Assembly: GCA_049519595.1 (NCBI GenBank)
Contig: JBEKQP010000093.1
Span: forward strand, 1 to 15,256
Source of the DNA: CAWBRT01 sp049519595
GTDB taxonomy: Bacteria; Acidobacteriota; Terriglobia; Terriglobales; Acidobacteriaceae
DNA length: 15,256 bases
Reading direction: 5' to 3'
In this document: positions 7,217 to 15,213 of the stretch, one piece after another
How the letters are laid out: each line of letters starts with the position of its first letter
How positions within the stretch are numbered: position 1 is the first letter of the stretch
The notes under the pieces: model-generated
Database searches by the model: none
What the model saw: the letters and a program-made list of their open reading frames with translations, nothing else
What the model was told of the DNA's origin: nothing
Position numbers and translations under genes: made by a program

Positions 7217-9022
7217 ATGGCGGAGACTCCAGCAGTTGAAATGAAACGTACCGTAGGGTTAACGGGCCTGACGATGAACGCCATGGCGCTCATCGCGCCC
7301 GGAGCCTTTTTGTGGCTCACCTTCTATATTCAAGCCACTACGGGCGTTACCAGCCCGTCGATGTGGATTGGCATTGTCATCGCCCTGCTGCTGTGCCTGG
7401 CCACGGCTGTATGTTACGCGGAGATGGCGAAACTGTATCCGGGAACAGGCAGCTCGTATTATTTTGCCGAGCAGTCGTTTCTCAATCACAACGCCATGTG
7501 GCGCTATGCGCGGCTTTCGAAGTTTATCGTCGGCTGGGCGTCGCATCTTTACTACTGGATCTATCCGGGCGTGATGGTTGGGGTCATGGGTATCCTATGC
7601 GGATACCTGGTGGGAACGATCTGGCCGACCGTGATGAACGCGTCCAACCCCGGACCGATGTTCATGATGGCGTGCGCGGTCATATTTTCTTTTCTGGTGG
7701 CGTACATCGCCTACCGGGGCATCAACGGGTCGACGGCAGTCAACATCGCGATCAACGTCATCCAGATCACAGCGCTGCTGATCTTCTCGGTGATCGCGCT
7801 CGGCTACCGTATGAATCACCCTCCGGGAAGCGTGGCCTTTCAGTTCGATGCGACTTCAGGGACCGCTTTTACCTATGAGTTCGCGACGCAGAAGGCGTTG
7901 GAAGATGGGAAAGAAGTCGAGAACATAGTGCGCGACGGGTCGGGCATTCCGCAACCCAAGCTGGACGCGGCAGGCAAACCGGTGCCATTTCAGATCAGTT
8001 ACCCAGCCCAAGACGAAAAGGGCAACTTCCTCAGTCACCCGAAGGCTTCGTCGGTCACGGGTTTGCACAATATTGGCTGGGCCTTCGTACAGGCGACGGT
8101 TGCCATCCTGATTCTGGTAGGCTTCGAATCGGTTACCTCGATGGGGGGCGAGGCCAAGAACCCCAAGCGCAATGTTCCAATCGCGGTGCTGGTATCGCTG
8201 CTGGTGCAGGGGGTGTTCTGTTATCTCATTGAGTATTTCGCGGCAAACTACTTTTTGAACAGCGGCTATACGATGCAGAGCGCGGCTAACTCGGCTGCGC
8301 CCATCGGCGACATGATGATCGTGGTGGGAGATGCACTGTTCGGAGCGGGCCGCGGCAGGACCTTCATGTTGTGCGAGGCGCTGACGGTGTTTCTTGCCCT
8401 GATCGGCACGACGCTCTCGTGCATGAATACCGGGGCGCGCGTCACTTATGCGATGGGCAAAGATCGTGAAGCGCCCGAGCACTTCGGCATGCTGCACGGC
8501 AAGAACCTGACCCCGCACCGCGCGATCTGGACGCTGGCGATCATTTCGGCAGTGATCGGTTGCATCGCGGTGGTCACGGCATTCGGCGACGCCGGCGCGC
8601 CCACCGATGCCGCAATCAAGGCGTTACCGCACGGGTTCTGGTCGAGCTTCGGGTACACAACTCACGACAAGATGGCCGCGCTGCCCAATTCGCTGCTGGC
8701 AATCACGCTGGCCTCGAACTTCGGCACGTTCCTGCTGTATGGCATGAGTTGCCTGATCTGCATGGTTGCCTACCATAGGCATCCGAAGTTTAGCCCGCTG
8801 CGGCATATGGCGATTCCTATCTTCGGTCTCTCGGCAAACTTGGCTTGCATGGGGTTCTACGTGGTGGGGCCATTTATGGGCTACGGCACCAAGATGGAAC
8901 CGCTGCTGGCGCTGGGCATTGCCGCGGTCTGGGCCATTTACGGCGGCATTTACTTTGTCCGCATGAGCAAGTCAAGCGGCAGGACTACCCTGGTTTCAGC
9001 CAGGCCGATGACGATTCTGTGA
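7217..9022 (+). CDS. APC-family amino acid permease with large periplasmic loop
   Basis: A 601-residue inner-membrane transporter of the amino acid-polyamine-organocation (APC, LeuT-fold) superfamily. TM1 has the unwound Gly-rich helix (MALIAPGAFLWLTF), TM2 carries CYAEMAKLYPGTGSSYYF, and TM6 ends in GFESVTSMGGEAKNPKRNVP, the family's strongest motif, placing EAKNPKR on the cytoplasmic side. Between TM5 and TM6, about residues 200-282 form a long hydrophilic loop, predicted periplasmic and unusual for the family. About 12 membrane segments follow the expected pattern to the C-terminus. ATG 7217 is preferred: AGGAGA at 7205-7210 is 6 nt upstream, whereas ATG 7211 abuts it. The upstream porin gene and downstream terminator suggest a two-gene transport unit. 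The substrate is probably an amino acid or amine, but this is not determinable here. Confidence 0.88.
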   Translation: MAETPAVEMKRTVGLTGLTMNAMALIAPGAFLWLTFYIQATTGVTSPSMWIGIVIALLLCLATAVCYAEMAKLYPGTGSSYYFAEQSFLNHNAMWRYARLSKFIVGWASHLYYWIYPGVMVGVMGILCGYLVGTIWPTVMNASNPGPMFMMACAVIFSFLVAYIAYRGINGSTAVNIAINVIQITALLIFSVIALGYRMNHPPGSVAFQFDATSGTAFTYEFATQKALEDGKEVENIVRDGSGIPQPKLDAAGKPVPFQISYPAQDEKGNFLSHPKASSVTGLHNIGWAFVQATVAILILVGFESVTSMGGEAKNPKRNVPIAVLVSLLVQGVFCYLIEYFAANYFLNSGYTMQSAANSAAPIGDMMIVVGDALFGAGRGRTFMLCEALTVFLALIGTTLSCMNTGARVTYAMGKDREAPEHFGMLHGKNLTPHRAIWTLAIISAVIGCIAVVTAFGDAGAPTDAAIKALPHGFWSSFGYTTHDKMAALPNSLLAITLASNFGTFLLYGMSCLICMVAYHRHPKFSPLRHMAIPIFGLSANLACMGFYVVGPFMGYGTKMEPLLALGIAAVWAIYGGIYFVRMSKSSGRTTLVSARPMTIL

Positions 9023-9035
9023 TGTTCTCCTCCCG

Positions 9036-9062
9036 GGGCGGGCCCGAGCCCGCCCATTTTTT
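9036..9062 (+). terminator. Rho-independent terminator after the permease gene
   Basis: GGGCGGG (9036-9042) pairs perfectly with CCCGCCC (9049-9055) around a 6-nt loop, followed by A and six T residues (9057-9062). It lies 14 nt after the permease stop and cleanly separates the transport genes from the PP2C/kinase block. Confidence 0.92.
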
Positions 9063-9187
9063 GAGCAATGATTCGTCAACAACAGCGAGATGAAACAGCG
9101 AGAGGTTGAATGCTCCGCAGGTATCGAGGCCAACTTGCCCCAGCCGCGTCGCGCCCAGTCGCGGTTGGGTTACAACGACAGAGTACG

Positions 9188-9988
9188 ATGCTCGAACTAG
9201 AGTTCGCACAGCTCAGCGATCCCGGCCGCATGCGTGAGCATAACGAAGACTATTTAGGCCATGCAGTTGCAGATTCTCCGGCAAGAGCGCGGACTCATGG
9301 TTGGCTGTTCGTGGTTGCCGACGGAGTCGGCGGCAACGATGACGGCGAAGTTGCTTCGCGGCTGGCGGTTGGAACGCTGCTCGCCGGATTCCAGAGCGCT
9401 CTCTCCGGTGAGCCACACGCGTCTTTATTACAACGCCTGGTGCAGGCCGCCAACGTAAATGTACACGAAGCGGGGCTGGCATCTGGATCGGCCGGACGGG
9501 CGATGGCGACCACGGTGGTGGCCGTCGCGCTGCGTTTCGACCGCATTACCGTGGCGCATGTTGGCGACTCGCGCTGTTATCTGATTCGCCGGGGAAACGC
9601 CGTGCGGTTGACGCGGGACCACACGCTGGCGAGCGAGCAGGTGCGGCTTGGTATTCTTTCATCGGAGCAAGCGAACGGGTCCACTTCGCGCCACGTATTG
9701 AGCCGCTCGCTGGGCAACGAATTATTCGTGAGCGCCGACGTCAGCGAGCATCTGTTACTTCCTGGCGACGTTCTTTTGTTGAGCACTGACGGGCTGCATG
9801 GCGCGGTTCTGGAGGCCGATCTGGCCAAGGCTGTCAACGAAAAGACTGACCTGCAAGCTACGGCGCAGCACTTGGTGCAGCTTGCCAACGAGCGAGATGG
9901 CAGCGATAATGTGAGCCTTCAACTGGTTCGCATTTGTGATGTCGAACGGGTTGGAATGTATCGAGGACGGCCGTACAAACTGCCCTGA
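9188..9988 (+). CDS. PP2C-type Ser/Thr protein phosphatase
   Basis: A soluble 266-residue metal-dependent (PPM/PP2C) phosphatase that should dephosphorylate Ser/Thr-phosphorylated proteins, most obviously the kinase encoded next. Signature motifs are in order: REHNED (Asp21), VVADGVGGNDDGEVAS (Asp45-Gly46), AMATTVVAVAL, VAHVGDSRCYLIRRG (Asp127), LTRDHT, LLLSTDGLHG (Asp201) and GSDNVSLQL (Asp240). These include the Asp residues that bind the catalytic Mn/Mg pair, so it appears active. ATG 9188 places the catalytic fold at the N-terminus, as is usual for bacterial PP2C. ATG 9110, with AGAGG 4 nt upstream, would add 26 Arg/Ala-rich residues and cannot be ruled out. It follows a strong terminator, so its promoter should lie at about 9063-9187. 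Confidence 0.9.
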   Translation: MLELEFAQLSDPGRMREHNEDYLGHAVADSPARARTHGWLFVVADGVGGNDDGEVASRLAVGTLLAGFQSALSGEPHASLLQRLVQAANVNVHEAGLASGSAGRAMATTVVAVALRFDRITVAHVGDSRCYLIRRGNAVRLTRDHTLASEQVRLGILSSEQANGSTSRHVLSRSLGNELFVSADVSEHLLLPGDVLLLSTDGLHGAVLEADLAKAVNEKTDLQATAQHLVQLANERDGSDNVSLQLVRICDVERVGMYRGRPYKLP

Positions 9989-10088
9989 GCCGGTTGGCTG
10001 AACCGCGCCGGAAGAAACGCAGCAGCTTGCGGGGAATCCGGTTTAGCTCACCGACGCGGATCGGCAATTGGCCTCGGTCGGCTGACAA

Positions 10089-11060
10089 ATGACTCAACTC
10101 CAGCCTGGCGAGCAACTCGACCACTATTACCTTGAGAGCGTGGCCGCACGCAGCGGCATGGCCTCAATCTTCCGCGGCAAGGATACGCGCACGGGCCGCA
10201 CGGTTGCCATCAAGGTCCCGCACATCGAGATGGAAAGTGACCCGGTATTTTTCGAACGCTTCCAGCGCGAAGAGGAGATCGGCCGAAAGTTGGATCACCC
10301 CGGGGTCATGAAGGTCCTGAGCGATGATGACCGTAGCGAACGCTACATGGTCATGGAGTGGGTCGAGGGACGGCTGCTGCGTCAATTGATGAATGAGCAG
10401 CGCAAGCTGCCGGCTGAGCGTGCAGTACGTGTTGCGCTGCGCATCTGCGAGGCGCTCGACTACATTCACCGCAACGGCGTGGTACATCGCGACCTCAAGC
10501 CGGAAAACATCATGATCGATGCCGACGACAACATTAAGCTGATCGACTTCGGCATCGCGGGTAACCTGAGTTCGCGGCGCATCACATTTACCTCGGCATC
10601 GCAGACGATGGGAACGCCCGACTACATTTCTCCGGAGCAGGTCAAAGGCAAGCGCGGCGACGCGCGCAGTGATATTTATGCGCTTGGCGTGATGTTGTAT
10701 GAGATGTTGACGGGCAAGGTGCCGTTCAGCGGAGAGAATCCCTTCGTGATTATGAACGAGCGGCTGCTGAATAATCCCATTCCGCCGCGTGAGATCGATC
10801 CGTCGATTTCCCCGCAACTGCAGGAGATCATTTACCGCGCCATGGAGCGCGACCCTAAGAACCGCTACCCTAATGCTCACGAGTTTGCCTGGGACCTGGA
10901 ACACCAAGAGCAAGTTGGAGTCGCGACTGACCGCACCGAATTGCACGACTGGAAACAACACCGATCGCCTTGGGGTAGAAGAATTCTGTTCTATCTCATG
11001 TTGGCATTGATTCCCGTCGTGATATTTGCCTTGTTGCTCTATGTAGCGCGCCACAAATGA
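10089..11060 (+). CDS. Hanks-type Ser/Thr protein kinase with C-terminal membrane anchor
   Basis: A 323-residue eukaryotic-like kinase. Its glycine-rich loop is unusual (ARSGMASIFRG rather than GxGGMGxVY), but Lys42 in VAIK, HRDLKPEN (Asp135), DFG (Asp153) and GTPDYISPEQ are all present, so activity is expected. The activation segment holds several Ser/Thr for autophosphorylation (ITFTSASQT). After the kinase fold (about 12-275) come a charged linker and one hydrophobic helix (about 298-319) ending in ARHK. No PASTA, TPR or other sensor domain follows the anchor, so signals must arrive via a partner. It lies 100 nt after the PP2C gene and 48 nt before a tiny membrane-protein gene leading into an Amt homologue, all on one strand. 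No clear Shine-Dalgarno precedes ATG 10089. Cellular targets are unknown. Confidence 0.92.
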   Translation: MTQLQPGEQLDHYYLESVAARSGMASIFRGKDTRTGRTVAIKVPHIEMESDPVFFERFQREEEIGRKLDHPGVMKVLSDDDRSERYMVMEWVEGRLLRQLMNEQRKLPAERAVRVALRICEALDYIHRNGVVHRDLKPENIMIDADDNIKLIDFGIAGNLSSRRITFTSASQTMGTPDYISPEQVKGKRGDARSDIYALGVMLYEMLTGKVPFSGENPFVIMNERLLNNPIPPREIDPSISPQLQEIIYRAMERDPKNRYPNAHEFAWDLEHQEQVGVATDRTELHDWKQHRSPWGRRILFYLMLALIPVVIFALLLYVARHK

Positions 11061-11108
11061 AGCCAGCCGACAGAGGTATCTGTAACGGCCGGCGAGGACT
11101 CGGTTGAA

Positions 11109-11288
11109 ATGAAGCTTGCAGGCTTTCTGTTGCTGTTGACCGGATGGTTGCTGGTGCTGGCTGCGGTTGTGCTGCTTGCCGCTTCGGCTGCCCGATCTGG
11201 TTTCGTGCTGGCCGGCGTCGGTGTCGAGATACTGGGCTTGATTCTTGCCTTTCGCGCGCATTTGCCTCTCGCCAGGGAGCGTCACTGA
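11109..11288 (+). CDS. 59-residue two-TM membrane protein
   Basis: A very small open frame, 59 residues, not recognised as a named family. It has ATG 11109 with GAGGA at 11094-11098 (10 nt), a first hydrophobic helix at about 4-27 (LAGFLLLLTGWLLVLAAVVL), a short Ala/Arg/Ser turn, and a second helix at about 31-48 (FVLAGVGVEILGLILAF). It ends in a basic tail (RAHLPLARERH). Its TGA overlaps the ATG of the Amt-like gene by 1 nt, and it lies in the 48-227 nt gap that otherwise separates kinase and channel genes, so it is very likely translated and coupled to the channel. It may be an accessory subunit of the Amt-like protein or a link to the membrane-anchored kinase; both are inference. Confidence 0.72.
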   Translation: MKLAGFLLLLTGWLLVLAAVVLLAASAARSGFVLAGVGVEILGLILAFRAHLPLARERH

Positions 11289-12589
11289 TGCCCGCCACGG
11301 TTCCCGTGCTCTCGGAAGCGGGAGTAGCAATCTGCATTTTCCTGATCCTGCTGGTCCCGCTGGCGATTGCCGGACTTGCAGTGATCAATACCGGCTTTGT
11401 GCGTTCACGCAGCGCGGCGCACGCGATGCTGAGCACGCTGTGCGTGGTCGCGATCGCTGCCGTCGTCTACTTCGCGTGGGGCTTTGCCCTGGAGGGATAT
11501 GCCGGCCGTCCGATGCACGCGATCAGCATCGCGGGCAAGCCGTGGAACTGGCTCGCTGCCGAGAAGTTCTTCTTTTGTGGACTGGAACTCGACGGGTCCC
11601 CCGCGTCACTGGCTGCACTGTTTCAGATTTTCGGCGTTGGGCTGGCGGCGGCTATTCCGCTGGGCAGCGCAGTGGATCGCTGGCGGCTAGGCGCCAGCGC
11701 CGCCGCTGCCGTACTGCTGGCTGGTTGCATCTATCCGCTGTTCGGGCACTGGGCTTGGGGTGGTGGCTGGCTGGCTCAACTCGGGGTCAACTACTCGCTG
11801 GGCCGCGGTTTTATTGATTGCGGCGGGGCCGGCTCGATTCAGGCCGTTGGTGGATTGAACGCCCTGGTAATCCTGTGGATTCTCGGTCCTCGCCGGGGCA
11901 AATATTCGGTCGAGGGCATTCCGGCAGCGATCCCCGGACACAACACCGTGCTGGTTCTGTTTGGTTGCCTGCTGGCGTTGTTGGGATGGGTGGGGCTGAA
12001 TTCGGCGGGCGCAATCTTGTTTACCGGCACCGTGCCTGCGAAGGTGGTGCTCATCGCGGTGAACACAACGCTGTCGGCGTCCGCGTCCGCGTTGACTTCC
12101 TTGCTCATCACGCGCATTCGTTTTGGTAAACCGGATGCTTCGCTGGTTGCCAACGGGTGGGTCGGCGGACTCGTCGCGAGTTGCGCCGGCTGCGCATTTC
12201 TGGCACCCCTGGCGGCGTTGCTGATCGGCGTTGTGGCCGGAGCCGTGGTCACGTTCTCCATCCAGTGGCTGGAATTGATTGCGGTGGACGACACTGCTGG
12301 TTCGTTTTCCGTGCACGGCTTGTGCGGCCTGTGGAGCCTGCTGGCGGCGGGATGCTTTGCTCATGTGCCCGGCGCGGCTCCAGGGCAATGGATCGCGCAA
12401 GTCGTGGGAATCGCCACCTTGCTCGGATTCGTGCTGCCCTTGAGCTATGGCTTAAACCTGCTGCTCGATCGCGTGCTGCCGCAGCGGGTACCGCCCGAAG
12501 GCGAGCGCCAGGGAATGGACCTGCACGAGCTTGGCGCCGGCGCCTATCCTGAGTTCGCTACCTACACCGAGGACTTCACGCAGCGCTGA
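11288..12589 (+). CDS. Divergent Amt/Rh-family ammonium transporter-like protein
   Basis: A 433-residue, about 11-TM membrane protein of the Amt/MEP/Rh family, from ATG 11288 (AGGGAG at 11274-11279, 8 nt). Family landmarks are clear: WGGGW, the FIDCGGAGSIQAVGG segment corresponding to DFAGGTVVHINAG of E. coli AmtB, GWVGLNSAG, and DDTAGSFSVHGLCGLWSLLA. By eye alignment the structural Asp160 (here Asp177) and the second pore His318 (here His343) are kept. The first pore His168 is Gln185, gate Phe107 is Gly116, gate Phe215 is Leu237, and recruitment Ser219 is Gly241. These are the residues that recruit and pass ammonium in AmtB, so transport may be altered or lost. No glnK/PII gene is adjacent, unlike usual amtB operons. 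The context (PP2C, kinase, tiny membrane protein) suggests a sensor or signalling role. Confidence 0.85.
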   Translation: MPATVPVLSEAGVAICIFLILLVPLAIAGLAVINTGFVRSRSAAHAMLSTLCVVAIAAVVYFAWGFALEGYAGRPMHAISIAGKPWNWLAAEKFFFCGLELDGSPASLAALFQIFGVGLAAAIPLGSAVDRWRLGASAAAAVLLAGCIYPLFGHWAWGGGWLAQLGVNYSLGRGFIDCGGAGSIQAVGGLNALVILWILGPRRGKYSVEGIPAAIPGHNTVLVLFGCLLALLGWVGLNSAGAILFTGTVPAKVVLIAVNTTLSASASALTSLLITRIRFGKPDASLVANGWVGGLVASCAGCAFLAPLAALLIGVVAGAVVTFSIQWLELIAVDDTAGSFSVHGLCGLWSLLAAGCFAHVPGAAPGQWIAQVVGIATLLGFVLPLSYGLNLLLDRVLPQRVPPEGERQGMDLHELGAGAYPEFATYTEDFTQR

Positions 12590-12825
12590 AGTTTATCGGT
12601 TTGCGCGGCTGAAGAACTACTCGCAAGCCAGCAGGGTGTACATGTTACCGAAAGGCATGCGAGGCACGAATCATCAGCAGAGCTAGGTGCTATCATTTTA
12701 GGCTTGCTAGATCGCACGGCACGTGGAGATCGGTGGGGGTATGTTTTGCTGCGATAGGGCTTGGCCGGGGAAGGGAACACGCTAGCTTTCGGTTCGCTAC
12801 TCACTCCTAATATTCACGAGGCATG

Positions 12826-13794
12826 ATGAAAGTTTTGGTCACCGGCGGAGCCGGCTACATCGGAAGCCATACGGCAAAAGAACTCGTGCGCGATGGGCAT
12901 GAGGTGGTCGTGCTGGACAACTTCAGCACGGGACATCGCTGGGCAGTTCAGTGGGGAGAATTGGTGGAAGGCGATGTCGGCGATGTTGCTCTGGTGGCCC
13001 GAACCCTGCGCCGCTATGGCATCGATGCAGTGGTGCATTTTGCCGCCAGCGCCTATGTCGGCGAATCCATGGTGGACCCGCGCAAATACTTCCGCAACAA
13101 CGTCGTGAACACGATTGGGTTATTGGACGGAATGTTGGCGGTCGGGGTCACGCGGATTGTGTTTTCGTCGACTTGTGCGACCTACGGCATTCCTGAGCAA
13201 CTCCCGTTGACGGAAGAGCACCCACAAAAGCCGGTCAATCCTTACGGTGAGTCAAAACTCTTCATCGAGAAGATGCTTGGCTGGTACGCTCCGGCATACG
13301 GCTTCACCTATGCTGCATTGCGCTACTTCAATGCCGCCGGGGCCGATCCGGATCGTCAGTTGGGCGAGGCGCACTTCCCGGAGACTCATCTGATTCCCCT
13401 AGTTATTGAGGCTGCGCTCGGCCGGCGTGGCCCGGTCGATATTTTTGGCACCGACTACCCTACGCCAGATGGGACGGCGATCCGCGATTATATCCATGTG
13501 ACCGATCTGGCACGCGCGCATGTACTGGCACTGCGGCAACTGGAAGCGGGCAACAGCGTACTTCTGAACCTCGGCACGGGCCGTGGTTACAGCGTTCGGG
13601 AGGTGATTGCGGCCGTCGAAACGGTGATCGGACGAACTGTACCAGCCCGCGAAACTCCGCGCCGAGCGGGCGATCCTGCGGTTCTGGTGGCGGCGGCCGG
13701 GCGAGCGGCCAAAGTGCTCGGTTGGACGCCGAAATGCTCGGAGCTGGTTGAGATCGTGCGCACCGCTTTCGACTGGCATGCGTCGCAGAGCTAA
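12826..13794 (+). CDS. galE: UDP-glucose 4-epimerase
   Basis: Cytoplasmic NAD-dependent short-chain dehydrogenase/reductase that interconverts UDP-glucose and UDP-galactose, feeding galactose use and surface-polysaccharide synthesis. The 322-residue length is normal. The N-terminal Rossmann motif VLVTGGAGYIGSH holds Gly7, Gly10 and Gly13. VLDNFSTGH is the usual GalE strand-end Asp that holds NAD ribose. FSSTCATYG supplies the catalytic Ser/Thr, and Tyr140-x3-Lys144 in NPYGESK is the catalytic pair; ALRYFNAAGADP and DYIHVTDLA follow, both typical of GalE. ATG 12826 sits 4 nt after GAGG; ATG 12823 is the alternative, one codon earlier. No nearby gene is pathway-linked, so it may be monocistronic. 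Related epimerases (UDP-GlcNAc, UDP-arabinose) share these motifs, so substrate range is not settled. Confidence 0.92.
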   Translation: MKVLVTGGAGYIGSHTAKELVRDGHEVVVLDNFSTGHRWAVQWGELVEGDVGDVALVARTLRRYGIDAVVHFAASAYVGESMVDPRKYFRNNVVNTIGLLDGMLAVGVTRIVFSSTCATYGIPEQLPLTEEHPQKPVNPYGESKLFIEKMLGWYAPAYGFTYAALRYFNAAGADPDRQLGEAHFPETHLIPLVIEAALGRRGPVDIFGTDYPTPDGTAIRDYIHVTDLARAHVLALRQLEAGNSVLLNLGTGRGYSVREVIAAVETVIGRTVPARETPRRAGDPAVLVAAAGRAAKVLGWTPKCSELVEIVRTAFDWHASQS

Positions 13795-13890
13795 CAGCTC
13801 GCCAGTTCGTCCACCGCTCCCAAATTCGTTAGCTTTGCCAGGTTGCATTGTCCGCCACAAAAGCGTAGCAATGCGGCCGGTCAGAGGCTT

Positions 13891-14299
13891 AACAATGAAA
13901 CGCGCCTCAACTTCCTCGAGCAATGCAGCCAGCGAAAGATCCAACACCACCATCGCCTTCCTGCAGGAGGCGATCGCGTTCTATGGCCGCCACGGCATCC
14001 GCATCCGCGCCCTGCTCACCGACAACGGCAGCAACTACCGATCACGCCAGTTTCGCCAGTTCTGCGCCCAGCTCGGAGTCCGCCACAGCCTCCCCCGCCC
14101 TTACCCCCTCGCACCAACGGCAAGGCCGAACGCTTCATACAAACCGCCCTGCGCGAATGGGCTTACGCCCGCCACTGGCACGACTCCGACCAACGCGACG
14201 CCCACCTCCAGCCCTGGATGCACTACTACTCCACCAATCAGCAGCGCCGATCCAGGTACGACGTCTTGAGAATCTACAGGCACTCGAAGTTTCATTGTT
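13891..14299. repeat. 11-bp perfect inverted repeat flanking the transposase remnant
   Basis: AACAATGAAAC at 13891-13901 is exactly reverse-complemented at 14289-14299 (GTTTCATTGTT), bracketing the transposase fragment. It could be the ends of a reduced element or an unrelated match. No target-site duplication was recognised. Confidence 0.35.
13931..14250 (+). pseudogene. IS481-type DDE transposase remnant (truncated, frameshifted)
   Basis: This is the C-terminal half of an rve/DDE integrase of IS481 type. One frame reads from ERSNTTIAFLQEAIAFYG through LLTDNGSNYRS (catalytic Asp codon 14021) to RPYP. The next frame then continues from about 14104 with PRTNGKAERFIQT (catalytic Glu codon 14128) and LREWAYARHWHDSDQRDAHL. 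The switch lies in a C-run, consistent with loss of one base. The Asp-to-Glu spacing is near the normal 35. The HTH domain and first catalytic Asp are missing, and the C-terminal YN-x-x-RPH region is lost after about 14235. It is a dead fragment marking an old insertion downstream of galE. Confidence 0.82.
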
Positions 14300-14332
14300 C
14301 TTCCGAGCACGATGAAATAATCTAAGAGGGGT

Positions 14333-15061
14333 GTGGCAGACGACCCTATGCACTTCCTAGCGCTACAAGAATCACTTCGGCGAATAGTGGCCGACAAAAT
14401 CCGACAACATGAGTTTACGGGCGCGTCTCTCGCAAACGAAACCGGATTTCGTCAGGCGCACATCTCCAATTTCCTGAATCGCAAGCGCGGCTTGAGTCTT
14501 CAGACCATGGATTGCATCCTCAAGGTCTTGCACCTTACCGTTGCGGACCTCCTTGAGCCGGAGGAGATCAAAGCCAGAGTCTACGTCACCTCACCTCAGA
14601 AGGGTTACGAAAGCATCCCAGCTGTAGACCCAGCGGTTGCGCCTTGTCGCTTCATACCGCACTCCGCAGTTCTCGAATACGTAATGTTCAAAATGAGTTT
14701 CCTGCGTAGTCTACGCCCCGATATGGCCAGTCCCCGCGAAGACTGGCGGCGGTTTGTGTGTATCAAAGCCGACACTGAAAACGGAAATGCGATGACACCG
14801 TGCATTTCAGCGGGCGCGATCCTGCTCATCGACCGCCACTACAACTCGCTCCAACCTTATCGCCGCAAGTGCAGTAACCTCTATGCTGTCCACAACATCG
14901 GGCGTTTGTTGATCCGTTACGTCGAGCCGCGAGACGGTACGCTACTTCTCCGCCCGCAGAGCCAGCAGATTGCACTAATCTTAATCGAGAAGGGGAGCGG
15001 CGGAGGCGTGCCCGCCGACCAGATCATTGGCCGCGTCTGCCATGCCAGTCGTGAACTCTAA
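14333..15061 (+). CDS. XRE-family regulator with S24-like C-terminal domain, catalytically dead
   Basis: A 242-residue DNA-binding protein. An HTH lies at about residues 27-50 (FTGASLANETGFRQAHISNFLNRK), followed by a cro/CI-type helical tail to VADLLEPEE. The C-terminal half (about 80-242) resembles the LexA/CI peptidase S24 fold: GNAMTPCISAGAILLIDRHY, then NLYAVHNIGRLLIRYVEP, then DQIIGRVCHA at the end. The SM motif Ser is Ala153 and the Lys position appears to be Arg195, so self-cleavage is not expected; the domain would serve dimerisation or ligand sensing. The start is GTG 14333 after AAGAGGGG (3 nt spacing); ATG 14348 is the only near alternative. It stands alone on an edge formed by a mobile-element remnant, so it may be accessory. 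Its targets may include the 25-bp near-palindrome at 15214. Confidence 0.78.
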   Translation: MADDPMHFLALQESLRRIVADKIRQHEFTGASLANETGFRQAHISNFLNRKRGLSLQTMDCILKVLHLTVADLLEPEEIKARVYVTSPQKGYESIPAVDPAVAPCRFIPHSAVLEYVMFKMSFLRSLRPDMASPREDWRRFVCIKADTENGNAMTPCISAGAILLIDRHYNSLQPYRRKCSNLYAVHNIGRLLIRYVEPRDGTLLLRPQSQQIALILIEKGSGGGVPADQIIGRVCHASREL

Positions 15062-15213
15062 GTTCAACACCGGCACGAGTAGGATTTCCTCCCAATAATT
15101 TTTTGGCACTTCAGCAGTTACTCAAAGTGCAATTGCGCGGTCTGGCGGAAAGACTCGCTCACTTCCAGGGTGCGAAAAGGGCGTTGGATTTTCGCAAGGA
15201 GAGTTAGTAGCTG

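Noticed and set aside
10164..11330. 388-codon minus-strand frame opposite the Ser/Thr kinase
   Set aside because: Long but antisense to a kinase with all catalytic motifs; His/Gln/Arg-rich translation typical of a GC-biased shadow frame.
11687..12400. 237-codon minus-strand frame opposite the Amt-like gene
   Set aside because: Gln/Arg/Pro-rich shadow frame with no domain, inside a clearly coding membrane-protein gene.
12562..12804. 80-codon minus-strand frame between the Amt-like gene and galE
   Set aside because: Ser/Pro/Lys-rich, low-information translation, no ribosome site seen, and it runs over the 3' end of the Amt-like gene.
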